This document shows, in pieces, positions 1-8,900 of a stretch of DNA of 64,000 nt (position 1 is its first letter; each line of letters begins with the position of its first letter). A program made the translations under genes and the position numbers. The DNA comes from Candidatus Raymondbacteria bacterium RIFOXYA2_FULL_49_16 (GTDB taxonomy: Bacteria; Fibrobacterota; OXYB2-FULL-49-7; XYB2-FULL-49-35): NCBI GenBank assembly GCA_001789205.1, contig MFYT01000039.1, positions 76,233 through 140,232 of the forward strand, read 5' to 3'. The notes below the pieces were generated by a model. That model saw only the letters and a list, made by a program, of their open reading frames with translations. It made no database searches and had not been told where the DNA came from.

Positions 1-1134
1 AGGTAAAATGGCTTTCCCATGTTTGGTCCTGATAAGCAGAATGACCGGACGGTCTGGTTTTTCCGGATCTACCTCAGCAACCACACCCTGATATCCCACC
101 TGTTCCCTGTTCACTGACGCGCTCACAAGGATGTGCGCGCCCACGGGAAAGAGCGGGATGCTTTTTATCAGCGTCTCTACGATCCGCTTGTTCAACTGGC
201 TCCCGGCCACTTTTATCAACTCTTCAACCGCCTGTGCCGGGCTTTTTACCTTTGCATGGGGACGTTCCGTGGTTATTGCATCGTATGCGTCGGCCACCGC
301 GGCGATTTCGGCAAACCGGTGGATGACCGCCTGGGTCTCAAACGTTGCGCGCTTGATGGGGATTTCATTGGTTCCCGTTAGTTTGCGGGGATAGCCAGCG
401 CCATCCTGGCGTTCGTGGTGCTGAAAGGAGATTGCGCTTACCACGGGTGAGAGGGCCGGGTTTTTCCCCAAAATGAGGAACCCGTAGTTGGGATGCTCGC
501 GCACCATGAGCATTTCTTCCTGTGAAAGCGGGCCCGGCTTTTCAAGCATTTGCTGGGGAAGCGCGATCATGCCGATGTCCATGAGCATGGTACCCATGCC
601 TAGAAGTTCGAGTTCGGGAAGCGTGAAGTTGTTGCGCAGTCCCAGGTACAAGGCAACTACTGTTGTGTTGATCGCATGCTGAAAGCGGTAGCTGCTCATG
701 TTCTTGATGGCAGAAAGGTTGAGCAGAGAACGGGGTGACGAGAGAATGTTTTCGATAATGCCGGAAAGACGTTCCTTGAGTACCGGGGCAAGAACAATAT
801 TTTTAAAGGCCCCTGATTTTTCCTCAACGATTTTTTTGACCTGATCGAGAGATTCTTCCCGGATGGCCAGGATGGCGGTGGCCTTATTCTGCATGGCCGA
901 CACTTCGGCCTCTGCTTCGCGGCGCACCTGCTCGGAAACAATGTCCTCGGGCACCACTTCATCCGTGCCGGGTTCGTGGATGTATATCTCGAAATACCTG
1001 AGTTGTTTGAGCCGTTCGATAATAGGGGCGGTGAGCCTGAAACCCGCGGCAAGAATGAGTTCGTTTTTTGGGCCGTAAATGGAGCGGCCCAGGACCATTC
1101 CCTCCTCAATGAAGTCAATACCGTATTTGATCAC
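1..1134 (-). CDS. HD-GYP domain protein with altered HD motif (3' end outside window)
   Basis: An open frame of 378 codons runs from a GTG at 1134 to the window edge without a stop, so the C-terminus is missing. The order is an N-terminal region of about 130 residues, partly helical, then an HD-GYP domain with HHERQDGAGYP and AVADAYDAIT. HD-GYP proteins hydrolyse cyclic di-GMP or bind it as receptors. The usual HDIGK is MDIGM here, so the metal-binding His is gone, although the His of QHAINT and the GYP motif remain. I infer reduced or lost hydrolysis. The start is uncertain: GTG 1134 has no clear ribosome site, and an ATG 12 codons downstream follows GAGGAGGGA. It lies about 50 bp downstream of the GH2 gene on the same strand. 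Confidence 0.85.
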   Translation of the reverse strand, partial: MIKYGIDFIEEGMVLGRSIYGPKNELILAAGFRLTAPIIERLKQLRYFEIYIHEPGTDEVVPEDIVSEQVRREAEAEVSAMQNKATAILAIREESLDQVKKIVEEKSGAFKNIVLAPVLKERLSGIIENILSSPRSLLNLSAIKNMSSYRFQHAINTTVVALYLGLRNNFTLPELELLGMGTMLMDIGMIALPQQMLEKPGPLSQEEMLMVREHPNYGFLILGKNPALSPVVSAISFQHHERQDGAGYPRKLTGTNEIPIKRATFETQAVIHRFAEIAAVADAYDAITTERPHAKVKSPAQAVEELIKVAGSQLNKRIVETLIKSIPLFPVGAHILVSASVNREQVGYQGVVAEVDPEKPDRPVILLIRTKHGKAILP

Positions 1135-1184
1135 GGATAAAAAATAAATTAATTGTACGGGTCGGGGACGAGATAAAAGTGAAT

Positions 1185-3617
1185 CTAGTACATGCCTGGC
1201 ATCAGGTTTTTTTTGTCCTTGTTCCAGTACGCGAGCAGGGGCGCATAGCACCCGGCAGGCAGACGGTTTTTTCCTGAAGCGCCTATGCCTAACCAGTAGC
1301 GGGTCGAAACAACCATGCGCGCGGTTTTCCATGAGACCGCAAGTTCGTATACTCCTCCGGCATCGTCCGGCAGTTTGATGGTAAAAGGGCCGGCGCAGAG
1401 TCTGGCCATGGATGCCACTGGGGCGATAGCGCGAGTCTTTTTGAAGAGCGCGTCATTGTTGTCAAGGGGCGTCAGTGAAAGCGCGATTGTTCCCGCGACA
1501 GCGTTGGCCATGGAGTCGTTGCAGCAGTGGACCTCAACCTGGGTCTCTTCGCCCGGCACAAGCACGAAATGCTGGAGCCGCGCTGAAACAGCCAGGGGCG
1601 CGTAGGTTTTCTGAATGGTGAAATAGGCCGGCTTTGGCACGTCGGGATAGGCCACAATATCGCTTCCCGCGACCGTTGTCCACGGGTAGTTGAAGCACCA
1701 GGGCATTGAGCCTGTGATGTTTGGCCAGCGACGCCGCAATTCCTCGCACAGGTACTGGAGGCCAATGGCCTGGAGAAACTGACTTGCCCTGCATAGGTCC
1801 GCAAGGTCCTTCAGTGGGCCAAAATATTTTTCGACCAGGGCAAGGCACATCCACGAATCGCCTTTTTGCCAGGCATTAAACCCTTTGTGAAACTCCCACG
1901 ACCCTTTGGGCGCCGGAGGCCATATCTCATCTTTGGGTAGGCATTTTTCAATGAGCCAGGCGTGTTCAGCGCCGCTGATCCCGCATTCGTTATACGCGCC
2001 GTTTGGCAGGTCGTTGCAGTATTGGACATGATCCACTGAACCTCCGTGAAGTCCAGCGCCGTGCATGTCAAATGTATAGGGGCCGTGCAATGCCCCGGGA
2101 TAGGGCGAAGAAGGGAAGAAAATGCGCTCAGGATCGCATTCATAGCTTATCGCGCCTAGCATGCGGATGATGCGGTCAAAAGGGGCCATGCCTGACTGGG
2201 GCTGGAAGAGCTCGTTGCCGCCGCACCAGAGGGCTATGCTGGGGTGGTGCCGAAGCTGTTTGATGATCGCGCCCGCCTCGTGCCCGAGGATGTCCCGGTA
2301 CTGCGGATTTCCTTCGTGGTCCGTGCAGCCAAGGGGAAATTCCTGCCAGATGAGAATGCCGTACTGGTCCGCCAATTCGTAAAAATAGTCGCGGTTTACA
2401 ATGCCGCCTCCCCATACGCGCAGAAGCTGGATGTTCGCGTCCTTCACCAGGTCCATCTGGGTCTTTATTCTTGCGTTGTCAATTCGGCCGAAGAGAATGT
2501 CCATGGGCACGAAGTTGACGCCTTTATAGAAAAATGCGCGTCCATTGACCGCCATCACGGTCTCGTTATTCAGGGCAGGGCTGGGCAGGGGCAGGGCTGC
2601 CTGACTGTCAGCAGGGCTCCGGATCATTTTAAAGGAGCGCAGGCCCACGTTGAACCTGATTGTGTCGACCTCTCCGCGGCGGTTGCGGATGGTCATTTCC
2701 GCGGTATAGAGAAAGGGTACGCCCATGTTTAGCGGCCACCAGAGTTTTGGTTTTTTAAAGGCGCCCGCAAGTTTTACTTCATTGTTAAAGGCGTTGAGCG
2801 AAACTGGCGCTTCAAGGCGGAGCGCTGGTTTCGGGCCGCCTGTTTTGCCGCGAGGCAGGGTGCCTTCGTACAGGGAAAGCCGGACCGTATAATCGTTGTG
2901 TTCAAAGACATCGGCGTCGGCCAGAAAGACAAGGTCAACGGACGAATGGTCGCTGTTGAACGTCATGTCCACTCGGGGAGAGTGCAGGCGCACGCCGTTT
3001 TTTCCTTCGAGCCGCACGTCTTTCCAGATGCCCGTGGGCACAAAGCGCGGGGCAAAGTCCCAATCAAAACTCATGAGCGATTTTGCCATCCACCGGCCGT
3101 CGTGGCGGTGCAGGCAGTATTTGTTTATATGGGCGCGCGAGGCGTGCGGCGCAAACGCAAGCGGGTGAATGACAACTTTGACCTCGTTACAGCCTGATGT
3201 GAGCGCATGGCCCACGGCGAGCCGCACCTCCGAGAACATGCCTTCGTGGCTGCCGATCTTCTCGTTGTTCAGGAAAAAATCGGCTTTGTAGTCTACGCTG
3301 TCAAACACCAGGAACCAGTTGAGCTCATTTTTCCCGGGCGCGAACATAAAGGCTTTTTTATAGGACCAGAATTTTTTCTCGGTATCGCGGTATTCAGCGG
3401 CGTTTTCGCCGAAGTAGGGGTCGGGTTTTTTATTGTTCCGCCAGAGGTCTTCCTGCACATTGCCAGGCACGCGCGCGGGCAGCCATGCGGTGGGATGCGC
3501 CCCTTCGCCAACATACCAGTCATCGCCGTTCAGGTCAATAATTGATACTGCAGGGACCTGGTTTTTCCGGCTCTTTTTCATAGAGGTAAAAATACTGTAT
3601 TTCAGGATGCAAGGCAA
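1185..3617 (-). CDS. GH2 family beta-mannosidase-like glycoside hydrolase
   Basis: The 810-residue protein has the GH2 order: sugar-binding jelly roll (WLPARVPGNVQEDLW), Ig-like domain, then a TIM barrel. The barrel shows WGGGIVNRDYFYELADQYG, the acid/base motif WCGGNE and the nucleophile-region motif YNECGISG. Length and motifs fit beta-mannosidases, which remove terminal beta-mannose from mannan oligosaccharides. No convincing signal peptide is seen, so cytoplasmic action on imported oligosaccharides is likely. The longest start is given; ATG at 3581 (residues MKKSRK) is a reasonable alternative because the first 12 residues look untranslated. Substrate is inferred from the family, not proven. 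Confidence 0.9.
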   Translation of the reverse strand: MPCILKYSIFTSMKKSRKNQVPAVSIIDLNGDDWYVGEGAHPTAWLPARVPGNVQEDLWRNNKKPDPYFGENAAEYRDTEKKFWSYKKAFMFAPGKNELNWFLVFDSVDYKADFFLNNEKIGSHEGMFSEVRLAVGHALTSGCNEVKVVIHPLAFAPHASRAHINKYCLHRHDGRWMAKSLMSFDWDFAPRFVPTGIWKDVRLEGKNGVRLHSPRVDMTFNSDHSSVDLVFLADADVFEHNDYTVRLSLYEGTLPRGKTGGPKPALRLEAPVSLNAFNNEVKLAGAFKKPKLWWPLNMGVPFLYTAEMTIRNRRGEVDTIRFNVGLRSFKMIRSPADSQAALPLPSPALNNETVMAVNGRAFFYKGVNFVPMDILFGRIDNARIKTQMDLVKDANIQLLRVWGGGIVNRDYFYELADQYGILIWQEFPLGCTDHEGNPQYRDILGHEAGAIIKQLRHHPSIALWCGGNELFQPQSGMAPFDRIIRMLGAISYECDPERIFFPSSPYPGALHGPYTFDMHGAGLHGGSVDHVQYCNDLPNGAYNECGISGAEHAWLIEKCLPKDEIWPPAPKGSWEFHKGFNAWQKGDSWMCLALVEKYFGPLKDLADLCRASQFLQAIGLQYLCEELRRRWPNITGSMPWCFNYPWTTVAGSDIVAYPDVPKPAYFTIQKTYAPLAVSARLQHFVLVPGEETQVEVHCCNDSMANAVAGTIALSLTPLDNNDALFKKTRAIAPVASMARLCAGPFTIKLPDDAGGVYELAVSWKTARMVVSTRYWLGIGASGKNRLPAGCYAPLLAYWNKDKKNLMPGMY

Positions 3618-3631
3618 ATGAGGAGAGAAAG

Positions 3632-3704
3632 AGCCGAAGACCGGAATTGAACCGGTGACCTATTCATTACGAATGAATTGCTCTACCGACTGAGCTACTT
3701 CGGC
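3632..3704 (-). tRNA. tRNA-Thr (anticodon CGU)
   Basis: A full cloverleaf folds on the minus strand: acceptor GCCGAAG with CTTCGGC, D arm GCTC/GAGC with GG in the loop, anticodon stem ATTCA/TGAAT with loop TTCGTAA, variable loop AGGTC, and T arm ACCGG/CCGGT with loop TTCAATT. The loop places CGT as anticodon, which reads ACG (Thr). CCA is not encoded; the discriminator is T. Confidence 0.95.
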
Positions 3705-3837
3705 TGGATTATCAAATAAGTCCAAATAAAATAAGTTGTTACAAGATTTGAAGACAAGGAATCAGAGAGAGTGTTAGGCCTCGTTTAATAGCAAGGGTAG
3801 TGTAGGGCCAAAAAGTAAAACGCAGGATGTTGTACGT

Positions 3838-3872
3838 GGCACCATTTTGGTGCCTGGTACCAAAATGGTGCC
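3838..3872. repeat. Perfect 14-bp inverted repeat (hairpin)
   Basis: Arms GGCACCATTTTGGT and ACCAAAATGGTGCC flank a 7-base loop GCCTGGT. The loop plus the right arm partly repeats in the following bases (GCCTGGCA). There is no T-run, so it is not an ordinary terminator. It lies between the tRNA gene and the 3' end of the small gene at 3886-4071 and resembles a dispersed REP-type palindrome, but only one copy was noticed here. Confidence 0.7.
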
Positions 3873-3885
3873 TGGCATTTAGGGC

Positions 3886-4071
3886 TTAATCGAGTCTGAA
3901 CTGCTGCGGCACGGTCATACGCGCCTTTTCCCGATCATATGATTCGCGGTCGAAGAACAATTCAAAATCCTCCTGTATCCATGCGTCGATTTCATCGAGG
4001 GACCTGGGTGTTGGCGGCAAGAGTACGCCAGGTCCTATATTTGGCAGATTTAAATCATCGGTTTCAGCCAT
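3886..4071 (-). CDS. Small hypothetical protein (61 aa) coupled to nucleotidyltransferase
   Basis: The 61-residue acidic protein (start MAETDDLNLPNIG) is not recognised. Its ATG overlaps the stop of the upstream nucleotidyltransferase gene as TAATG, which shows translational coupling and supports it as a real gene. The second half (DEIDAWIQEDFELFFDRESY) is likely helical. Its position suggests an accessory or antidote partner of the upstream protein, but nothing in the sequence proves that. Confidence 0.65.
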   Translation of the reverse strand: MAETDDLNLPNIGPGVLLPPTPRSLDEIDAWIQEDFELFFDRESYDREKARMTVPQQFRLD

Positions 4072-4628
4072 TATTTATCCATTGTGATTTGCTTAAATAA
4101 ATGTTCTAAACCGTATTTTTTGAATAACTTTTTGATCTCCGAAGATTTCGGATCAATGGAGTTCGATTCAATTAACTGAATTACATCCAGAAGATCTTTT
4201 TTTTCTCGCTCTGGATTATTCACTATGGCATGCAGCTTCATGGCGATTAAATGATCCGGACTTGGGATAATAAACGTTTCCCCGGCAATGATAACCTGTC
4301 TGCCGTTTTTAACGAGTTTTTGAAACGTATCCGCATCAGTAATGAGAAAATCCAGGTCTCGCAGGCCTTTTTTTTCGGCTTTAAATTGCACTGCCACGCC
4401 CTGGCGCTTCTTGATGGTATACCCGGTGCTTATGATGTCCGGTTCCAGCTTGGCTTCATCTTCACCAGTGACAATGAAATCGATATCAAAGGTTGAACGA
4501 ATGACTTTGCTTGCTATGAATGCGTATCCACCGATAAGAACCGGTTTTACTTCGTGTTTCCGGAAAATAGCCGCAAGAAGCGTGAATATCGAACCCTGAA
4601 AAGATTGGGATGGGTTGGCCTGCGTCAT
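4071..4628 (-). CDS. Nucleotidyltransferase-fold protein (AbiEii/DUF6036-like)
   Basis: About 185 residues. GGYAF near residues 30-35 followed by DIDFIV matches the GG...DxD nucleotide-binding core of minimal nucleotidyltransferases, and LRDLDFLITD gives a possible further acidic residue. The C-terminal part, with PSPDHLIAMKLHAI and KKDLLDVIQLI, is typical of AbiEii/DUF6036-type proteins. Such proteins occur as toxins of toxin-antitoxin and abortive-infection systems, but many are uncharacterised. ATG 4628 is preferred over the TTG at 4643. It forms a two-gene unit with the 61-residue protein downstream and is divergent from the secreted protein at 4781. Confidence 0.7.
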   Translation of the reverse strand: MTQANPSQSFQGSIFTLLAAIFRKHEVKPVLIGGYAFIASKVIRSTFDIDFIVTGEDEAKLEPDIISTGYTIKKRQGVAVQFKAEKKGLRDLDFLITDADTFQKLVKNGRQVIIAGETFIIPSPDHLIAMKLHAIVNNPEREKKDLLDVIQLIESNSIDPKSSEIKKLFKKYGLEHLFKQITMDK

Positions 4629-4780
4629 GGATAAAAAATACAATGCTGACTGGATGAAACGCCAATTAAGATTATTCCCTCGATTCTCTGGAATTTAAGA
4701 TGAGAAACAATAATAATTGTTGATATCGTAGAAGGAAAAATATAAATTACACTTGACAGGAAAAAATTGAAAGGGTTGGG

Positions 4781-6118
4781 ATGACGAGATCATTTTCAAC
4801 GTTTCTGATGAGCCTGATAGCTGGGCTTTGGTGTGCTGCTAATTCCCAACAACCACTGAATATTCTCCCGGATTCTACGGCAGCCAAATTAAAAATAGGG
4901 GTCATACAGGGCCAGCATTGGAGCTCTGGTTCTGCCACCCCATACTATATTCAAAAGTTTCAAAATCTTGGGTTTCGTCAGGTTGATTCAATCAGCGCAT
5001 ATACAGATACATCGTTTCTGAGGACATACGATATTTTCTATTTTCCCTTAGGATGGTGCTACGATACGAAAACGAGGGATTGGGTGTCGGAGATCGCCAC
5101 TTTTTTCAAATCATTCGTCTATGAGGGCGGATATATTGTCCTCGAACAGCCAAACTGCAGCGGACTTCTCACCATGCTGCCATACCCAATATATTTATCA
5201 ATCTGGTATGACACGAATGATTATCCGGAAATTGTTCTTGATTCAACACATTACATTACGCGGGGGTTCAGACGGACCCAGTTGTCCTTTCCCACAGACC
5301 AGGTCGATTCAATGGATAGCCGTTATATCCCTCTTACCAAGGGCCGTGTCACCTTTTCCCCGGATATGATCTGTGGCAGCTATGGAAAAGGCCACACTTT
5401 TCTCTATCTTGGTAATACTGCGGCGGATCCTTTGTTATATCGGATCATGACCTGGAACGCCTGGGAGAAACTGTTTTCCAGGAGGGTCTCGTTCACTCTT
5501 GTGTCATCATCCACGAATACTGTATCCGACGTGTATCTGCATTCTCCGATCAATACTATTTTGTTCGAGAATAATTTCGTTAACATCGGCAAGACTGTTG
5601 ATACAAACTATATCCTGGGAGACACGTTTGTTCTCAGTATTTATGTACACTCTCGGTACGGGGATTTTGAGTATTATTCGAATTCCGAGGCCGCACAGAC
5701 GATCCAGATTTCAAATAATGTTTGGGAATTCCGGTTTGAAGATACGCCTGAACCGGGCAAACATTGGGACTATAATGATGTCGTGGTTCGCATGACTCTG
5801 GCCGAGGACGATACCGTGACCACTGCCGCCAGTTCTGAACCTCTCGCAGCTGCTGATCGATTTTTACTCCAGCAGAACATGCCCAACCCCTTTAACCCAT
5901 CGACGAGTATTCACTACTGGGTCGCTGATCCTTCACGTGTGCGGCTGGAAGTGTACACTATAAAGGGGGATCTGGTTGAAGTACTCACGAACGAATACAA
6001 GCAGCCTGGAACATATACTGTGCAATGGAACGCGCAAAATCATGCTTCGGGCATATATTGTTTTAAGCTCTACGCAGGCCATTTCGTCTCCGGGAGAAGG
6101 GGCGTTTTGCTGAAGTAG
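4781..6118 (+). CDS. Secreted DUF4114-type protein with C-terminal sorting domain (paralog 1)
   Basis: A 445-residue secreted protein. It has an N-terminal signal peptide, an alpha/beta domain resembling class I amidotransferase-like ThuA folds (KLKIGVIQGQHW, DIFYFPLGWCYD, GGYIVLEQPN) and a DUF4114-type motif (FRFEDTPEPGKHWDYNDVV). DUF4114 acidic motifs are often calcium-binding. It ends in a PNPFNPST sorting domain, with KGRRGVLLK-type terminal residues. It is presumably exported across both membranes and retained at the surface or released. The start is supported by GAAAGGG upstream. A close paralog follows 16 bp downstream. Confidence 0.75.
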   Translation: MTRSFSTFLMSLIAGLWCAANSQQPLNILPDSTAAKLKIGVIQGQHWSSGSATPYYIQKFQNLGFRQVDSISAYTDTSFLRTYDIFYFPLGWCYDTKTRDWVSEIATFFKSFVYEGGYIVLEQPNCSGLLTMLPYPIYLSIWYDTNDYPEIVLDSTHYITRGFRRTQLSFPTDQVDSMDSRYIPLTKGRVTFSPDMICGSYGKGHTFLYLGNTAADPLLYRIMTWNAWEKLFSRRVSFTLVSSSTNTVSDVYLHSPINTILFENNFVNIGKTVDTNYILGDTFVLSIYVHSRYGDFEYYSNSEAAQTIQISNNVWEFRFEDTPEPGKHWDYNDVVVRMTLAEDDTVTTAASSEPLAAADRFLLQQNMPNPFNPSTSIHYWVADPSRVRLEVYTIKGDLVEVLTNEYKQPGTYTVQWNAQNHASGIYCFKLYAGHFVSGRRGVLLK

Positions 6119-6134
6119 GTCGTCGAGAAAGGGA

Positions 6135-7484
6135 ATGATGACTGGAATAATGCGATCCCTCATCAGTGCCGCATTTTTGATTGGTACGGTGTTTGCATTG
6201 GAAACAAACGCCCAGGCATATCTGACACGAATTCCCGATTCTGTAATGCAGACCTTGAAAGTGGGGGTAATCCGGGGTGAGCATTTCAGCAGTTTCTCTT
6301 CGACGCCTTATTTTATTACTAAATTCATTAACGTGGGATTTCGACAAGTCGATTCCATTTACCCCGGCATAGACACGTCGCTTCTGAGAACCTATGATAT
6401 CTTTTATTTTCCATTAGGATGGTGCTATGACCAGACCGTGGATGCCTGGGTTTCAGACAATGCTGGGTTCTTCAAGTCATTTGTTTATAACGGTGGATAT
6501 ATTGTGCTTGAGCAGCCGAATTGCGGAAAACCACTCGTCATGCTTCCCTATCCGGTCTATCTTTCAACGTGGTATGACCGGGGTGATTATCCAGAGATCA
6601 TTCTAGACTCAGCCCATTATATTACCAAAGGTATTGATGCTGATGATATTCCTATGGCCGCTGACCAGATCGATTCCATCGACAGTCACTATGCTTCCTT
6701 GGTAAAGGGCCGTGCTACCGATGTCCCTGATTTTAATTATGCAAGTTACGGGCAAGGACGGGTGTTTTTGTATCTGGGCAATACCGCGCGAGATACGCTG
6801 CTATACAGGATTATGACCTGGAATGCATGGGCAAGATTATATTCCAGGCGCGTGTCCTTCACTCTCGTATCATCGTCCACAAACCTTGTTTCCGATGTGT
6901 ACTTGCGTTCGCCGTTTAATACGATATTGTTCAGAAATAATTTTTCGAGCATTGGCAAGACCGTGGATACGACGTATGTTCTGGGAAATGATTTCGTTCT
7001 CAGCATCAATGTCTATACCCGCATGGGGAACTTTGAATACTTTTCAAATTCCGAGTGCGCGCAGATCATTCAAGTCTCAAAAACCATATGGGAGTTCCGT
7101 TTTGAAGATTCTCCAGAGCCCGGCAAGCACTGGGACTACAATGATGTTGTGATTCGCATGACTCTGGCCGATGACGATACGTTAACTACCGCGGTCAATG
7201 CCAGGCCAATTGGGGGATCACATGTATTTTCGCTTCAGCAGAATATCCCTAATCCCTTTAATCCATCAACAACCATAGAATACCGGATTTGCGATGCAGA
7301 CAATGTACAAGTGGATGTATGCGATGTTAAGGGCAAGATGGTCGATATACTCGTGCATGAGTTTAAAAAACCAGGTGTTTATACTGTAACATGGAATGCA
7401 TCACGTCATGCTTCAGGGGTATACTTCTTCCGGCTTCAGTCTGGTAAGTTTTTTGATGAAAAAAAGGGCATTTTGCTAAAATAG
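6135..7484 (+). CDS. Secreted DUF4114-type protein with C-terminal sorting domain (paralog 2)
   Basis: A 449-residue tandem paralog of the preceding gene with the same order: signal peptide, amidotransferase-like alpha/beta domain (LKVGVIRGEHF, DIFYFPLGWCYD, GGYIVLEQPN), DUF4114 motif (FRFEDSPEPGKHWDYNDVV) and sorting domain (PNPFNPSTT). By eye well over half of the residues match throughout, so this is a gene duplication with retained function. It starts 16 bp after the first copy, after GAGAAAGGG, so both are probably on one transcript. Function is unknown. Confidence 0.75.
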   Translation: MMTGIMRSLISAAFLIGTVFALETNAQAYLTRIPDSVMQTLKVGVIRGEHFSSFSSTPYFITKFINVGFRQVDSIYPGIDTSLLRTYDIFYFPLGWCYDQTVDAWVSDNAGFFKSFVYNGGYIVLEQPNCGKPLVMLPYPVYLSTWYDRGDYPEIILDSAHYITKGIDADDIPMAADQIDSIDSHYASLVKGRATDVPDFNYASYGQGRVFLYLGNTARDTLLYRIMTWNAWARLYSRRVSFTLVSSSTNLVSDVYLRSPFNTILFRNNFSSIGKTVDTTYVLGNDFVLSINVYTRMGNFEYFSNSECAQIIQVSKTIWEFRFEDSPEPGKHWDYNDVVIRMTLADDDTLTTAVNARPIGGSHVFSLQQNIPNPFNPSTTIEYRICDADNVQVDVCDVKGKMVDILVHEFKKPGVYTVTWNASRHASGVYFFRLQSGKFFDEKKGILLK

Positions 7485-7513
7485 TATGGCGCTGGTCAGC
7501 GTGTATCGCGAGG

Positions 7514-8773
7514 TCATAGAGCGCCAGGCAGAAAAAACGAGGCAATGCGATCGCCCAGCGCGCCAAACGATTGGCGCGGCAAGCGTCCATTTTGTTGTTC
7601 CCTGCCAATGCTCCGGTATATCTCCGTGACAATCCGTATCATGCGGTCGCTTTGCCCGCAGATTTCACGTATCACTTGTTCCGGTCCCTGTTCTTCACAA
7701 ATACGCACAATCTCCGCGTCGGGTTGGAAGGGTTTGTTGTCAGATCCTGGCGCCAGGAAATAGAGACCTGCTGCAAGCGCAATTGCCGTATAGGGCGCTG
7801 GCAAACCGCCGCGTTCGGCCTCTATGAGCGGACCTGCCACGCGGTCAATTGCCGAGAGCTTGCGTCTCAGGTCGCGTCCCACCCGGTGGATGGTGTCACC
7901 GAGGACTTTGTTGCCAAACCTTTGTAGCAGGTCCTCGATATGCTCCTCAAGCCCCTCCTGCGTAAATTCACCGGGATACATGGCCATGAGAGTGCGGCCA
8001 GATTCCCACATGGCGATCTTTACCCACGCGCGCAGTTCAGGGTCCTCGACCGCCTGATAGGTGTAGGTCATTTCCGGGGCCACAAGGTGGGCATAGTAGG
8101 CGAGTGCCGCGTGTCCCAAGTTGTGGATGAATGATTTGCGGTCAACGTAGGCCTTCATATTGTCTTTTGGCGCAAGACCGGGAACATCCGGCACCTCATT
8201 GATGAAGCCTTTGTGGTCGAGAATGAGCGTGTTGTATGCCTCGGCAAATACCATGAGCGGGTCGTGCTTGCGTACTTCATCCGGCATCATGGGAACCATT
8301 TTGCCAATGCTTGTTTCTACCAGGCCCATGTATGCGGCAAGAGGGAAGTCTCCGGGTAACAGTGGCTGCAGACCGCTGCGCACTGTCTCTGCCGCGTTCC
8401 TCAGATTCTCGCACAGGATAATGTCGATTGGTCCTGCGCCTGCTGCATGGCGCTCCTGAATACCCCGGGCAAGCACTGGGAAAAGCCGGGGCAGTACTGC
8501 CGGACCCACGGCTGTGCCCATGATGGAAGCGCTGGCAATTTCTCTGACAACGCTGTCCACGTCCACAGCGCTTATTGCGCGTACGTTTTTTACCTCAATG
8601 GTTTGGTTTTCTTGGTCGCGGATTTCGACTGTGTAAGAGTGCCGGGCGTTGAACGCGGAGATCAGGGTCTGGTCAACGTCGACAAAGACCACCTCATAGT
8701 CTGCGCGCGAAAAGAGCTGGCCAATAAAGGAACGGCCTATGTTACCTGCGCCGAATTGGAGAAGGTTTTTCAT
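7514..8773 (-). CDS. mtlD: Mannitol-1-phosphate 5-dehydrogenase
   Basis: Oxidises mannitol 1-phosphate to fructose 6-phosphate with NAD, the cytoplasmic entry of mannitol into glycolysis. The Rossmann motif LQFGAGNIGRSFIG is at the very N-terminus and the family active-site pattern KxxxxNxxH is present as KSFIHNLGH. ATG 8773 is chosen because the Rossmann strand normally starts at residue 3; the longer frame to 8851 would add 26 unrelated residues. At 419 residues it is somewhat longer than typical MtlD (about 380), with the extra length at the C-terminus. No mannitol PTS gene is visible nearby. Confidence 0.9.
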   Translation of the reverse strand: MKNLLQFGAGNIGRSFIGQLFSRADYEVVFVDVDQTLISAFNARHSYTVEIRDQENQTIEVKNVRAISAVDVDSVVREIASASIMGTAVGPAVLPRLFPVLARGIQERHAAGAGPIDIILCENLRNAAETVRSGLQPLLPGDFPLAAYMGLVETSIGKMVPMMPDEVRKHDPLMVFAEAYNTLILDHKGFINEVPDVPGLAPKDNMKAYVDRKSFIHNLGHAALAYYAHLVAPEMTYTYQAVEDPELRAWVKIAMWESGRTLMAMYPGEFTQEGLEEHIEDLLQRFGNKVLGDTIHRVGRDLRRKLSAIDRVAGPLIEAERGGLPAPYTAIALAAGLYFLAPGSDNKPFQPDAEIVRICEEQGPEQVIREICGQSDRMIRIVTEIYRSIGREQQNGRLPRQSFGALGDRIASFFLPGAL

Positions 8774-8900
8774 AAAAGAGTAAAATGCATAAAGAGGTAC
8801 GTAGGGGGCAAGAAGGAAAAAGAAACAATGTTTCCGATGAGCGATATGCAATTCATTGCATGCTATCCCTGGAACGTTTATTTTTTATGCGGAATATATC

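Noticed and set aside
3838-3872. Hairpin as a rho-independent terminator
   Set aside because: No run of T follows on either strand within the usual distance.
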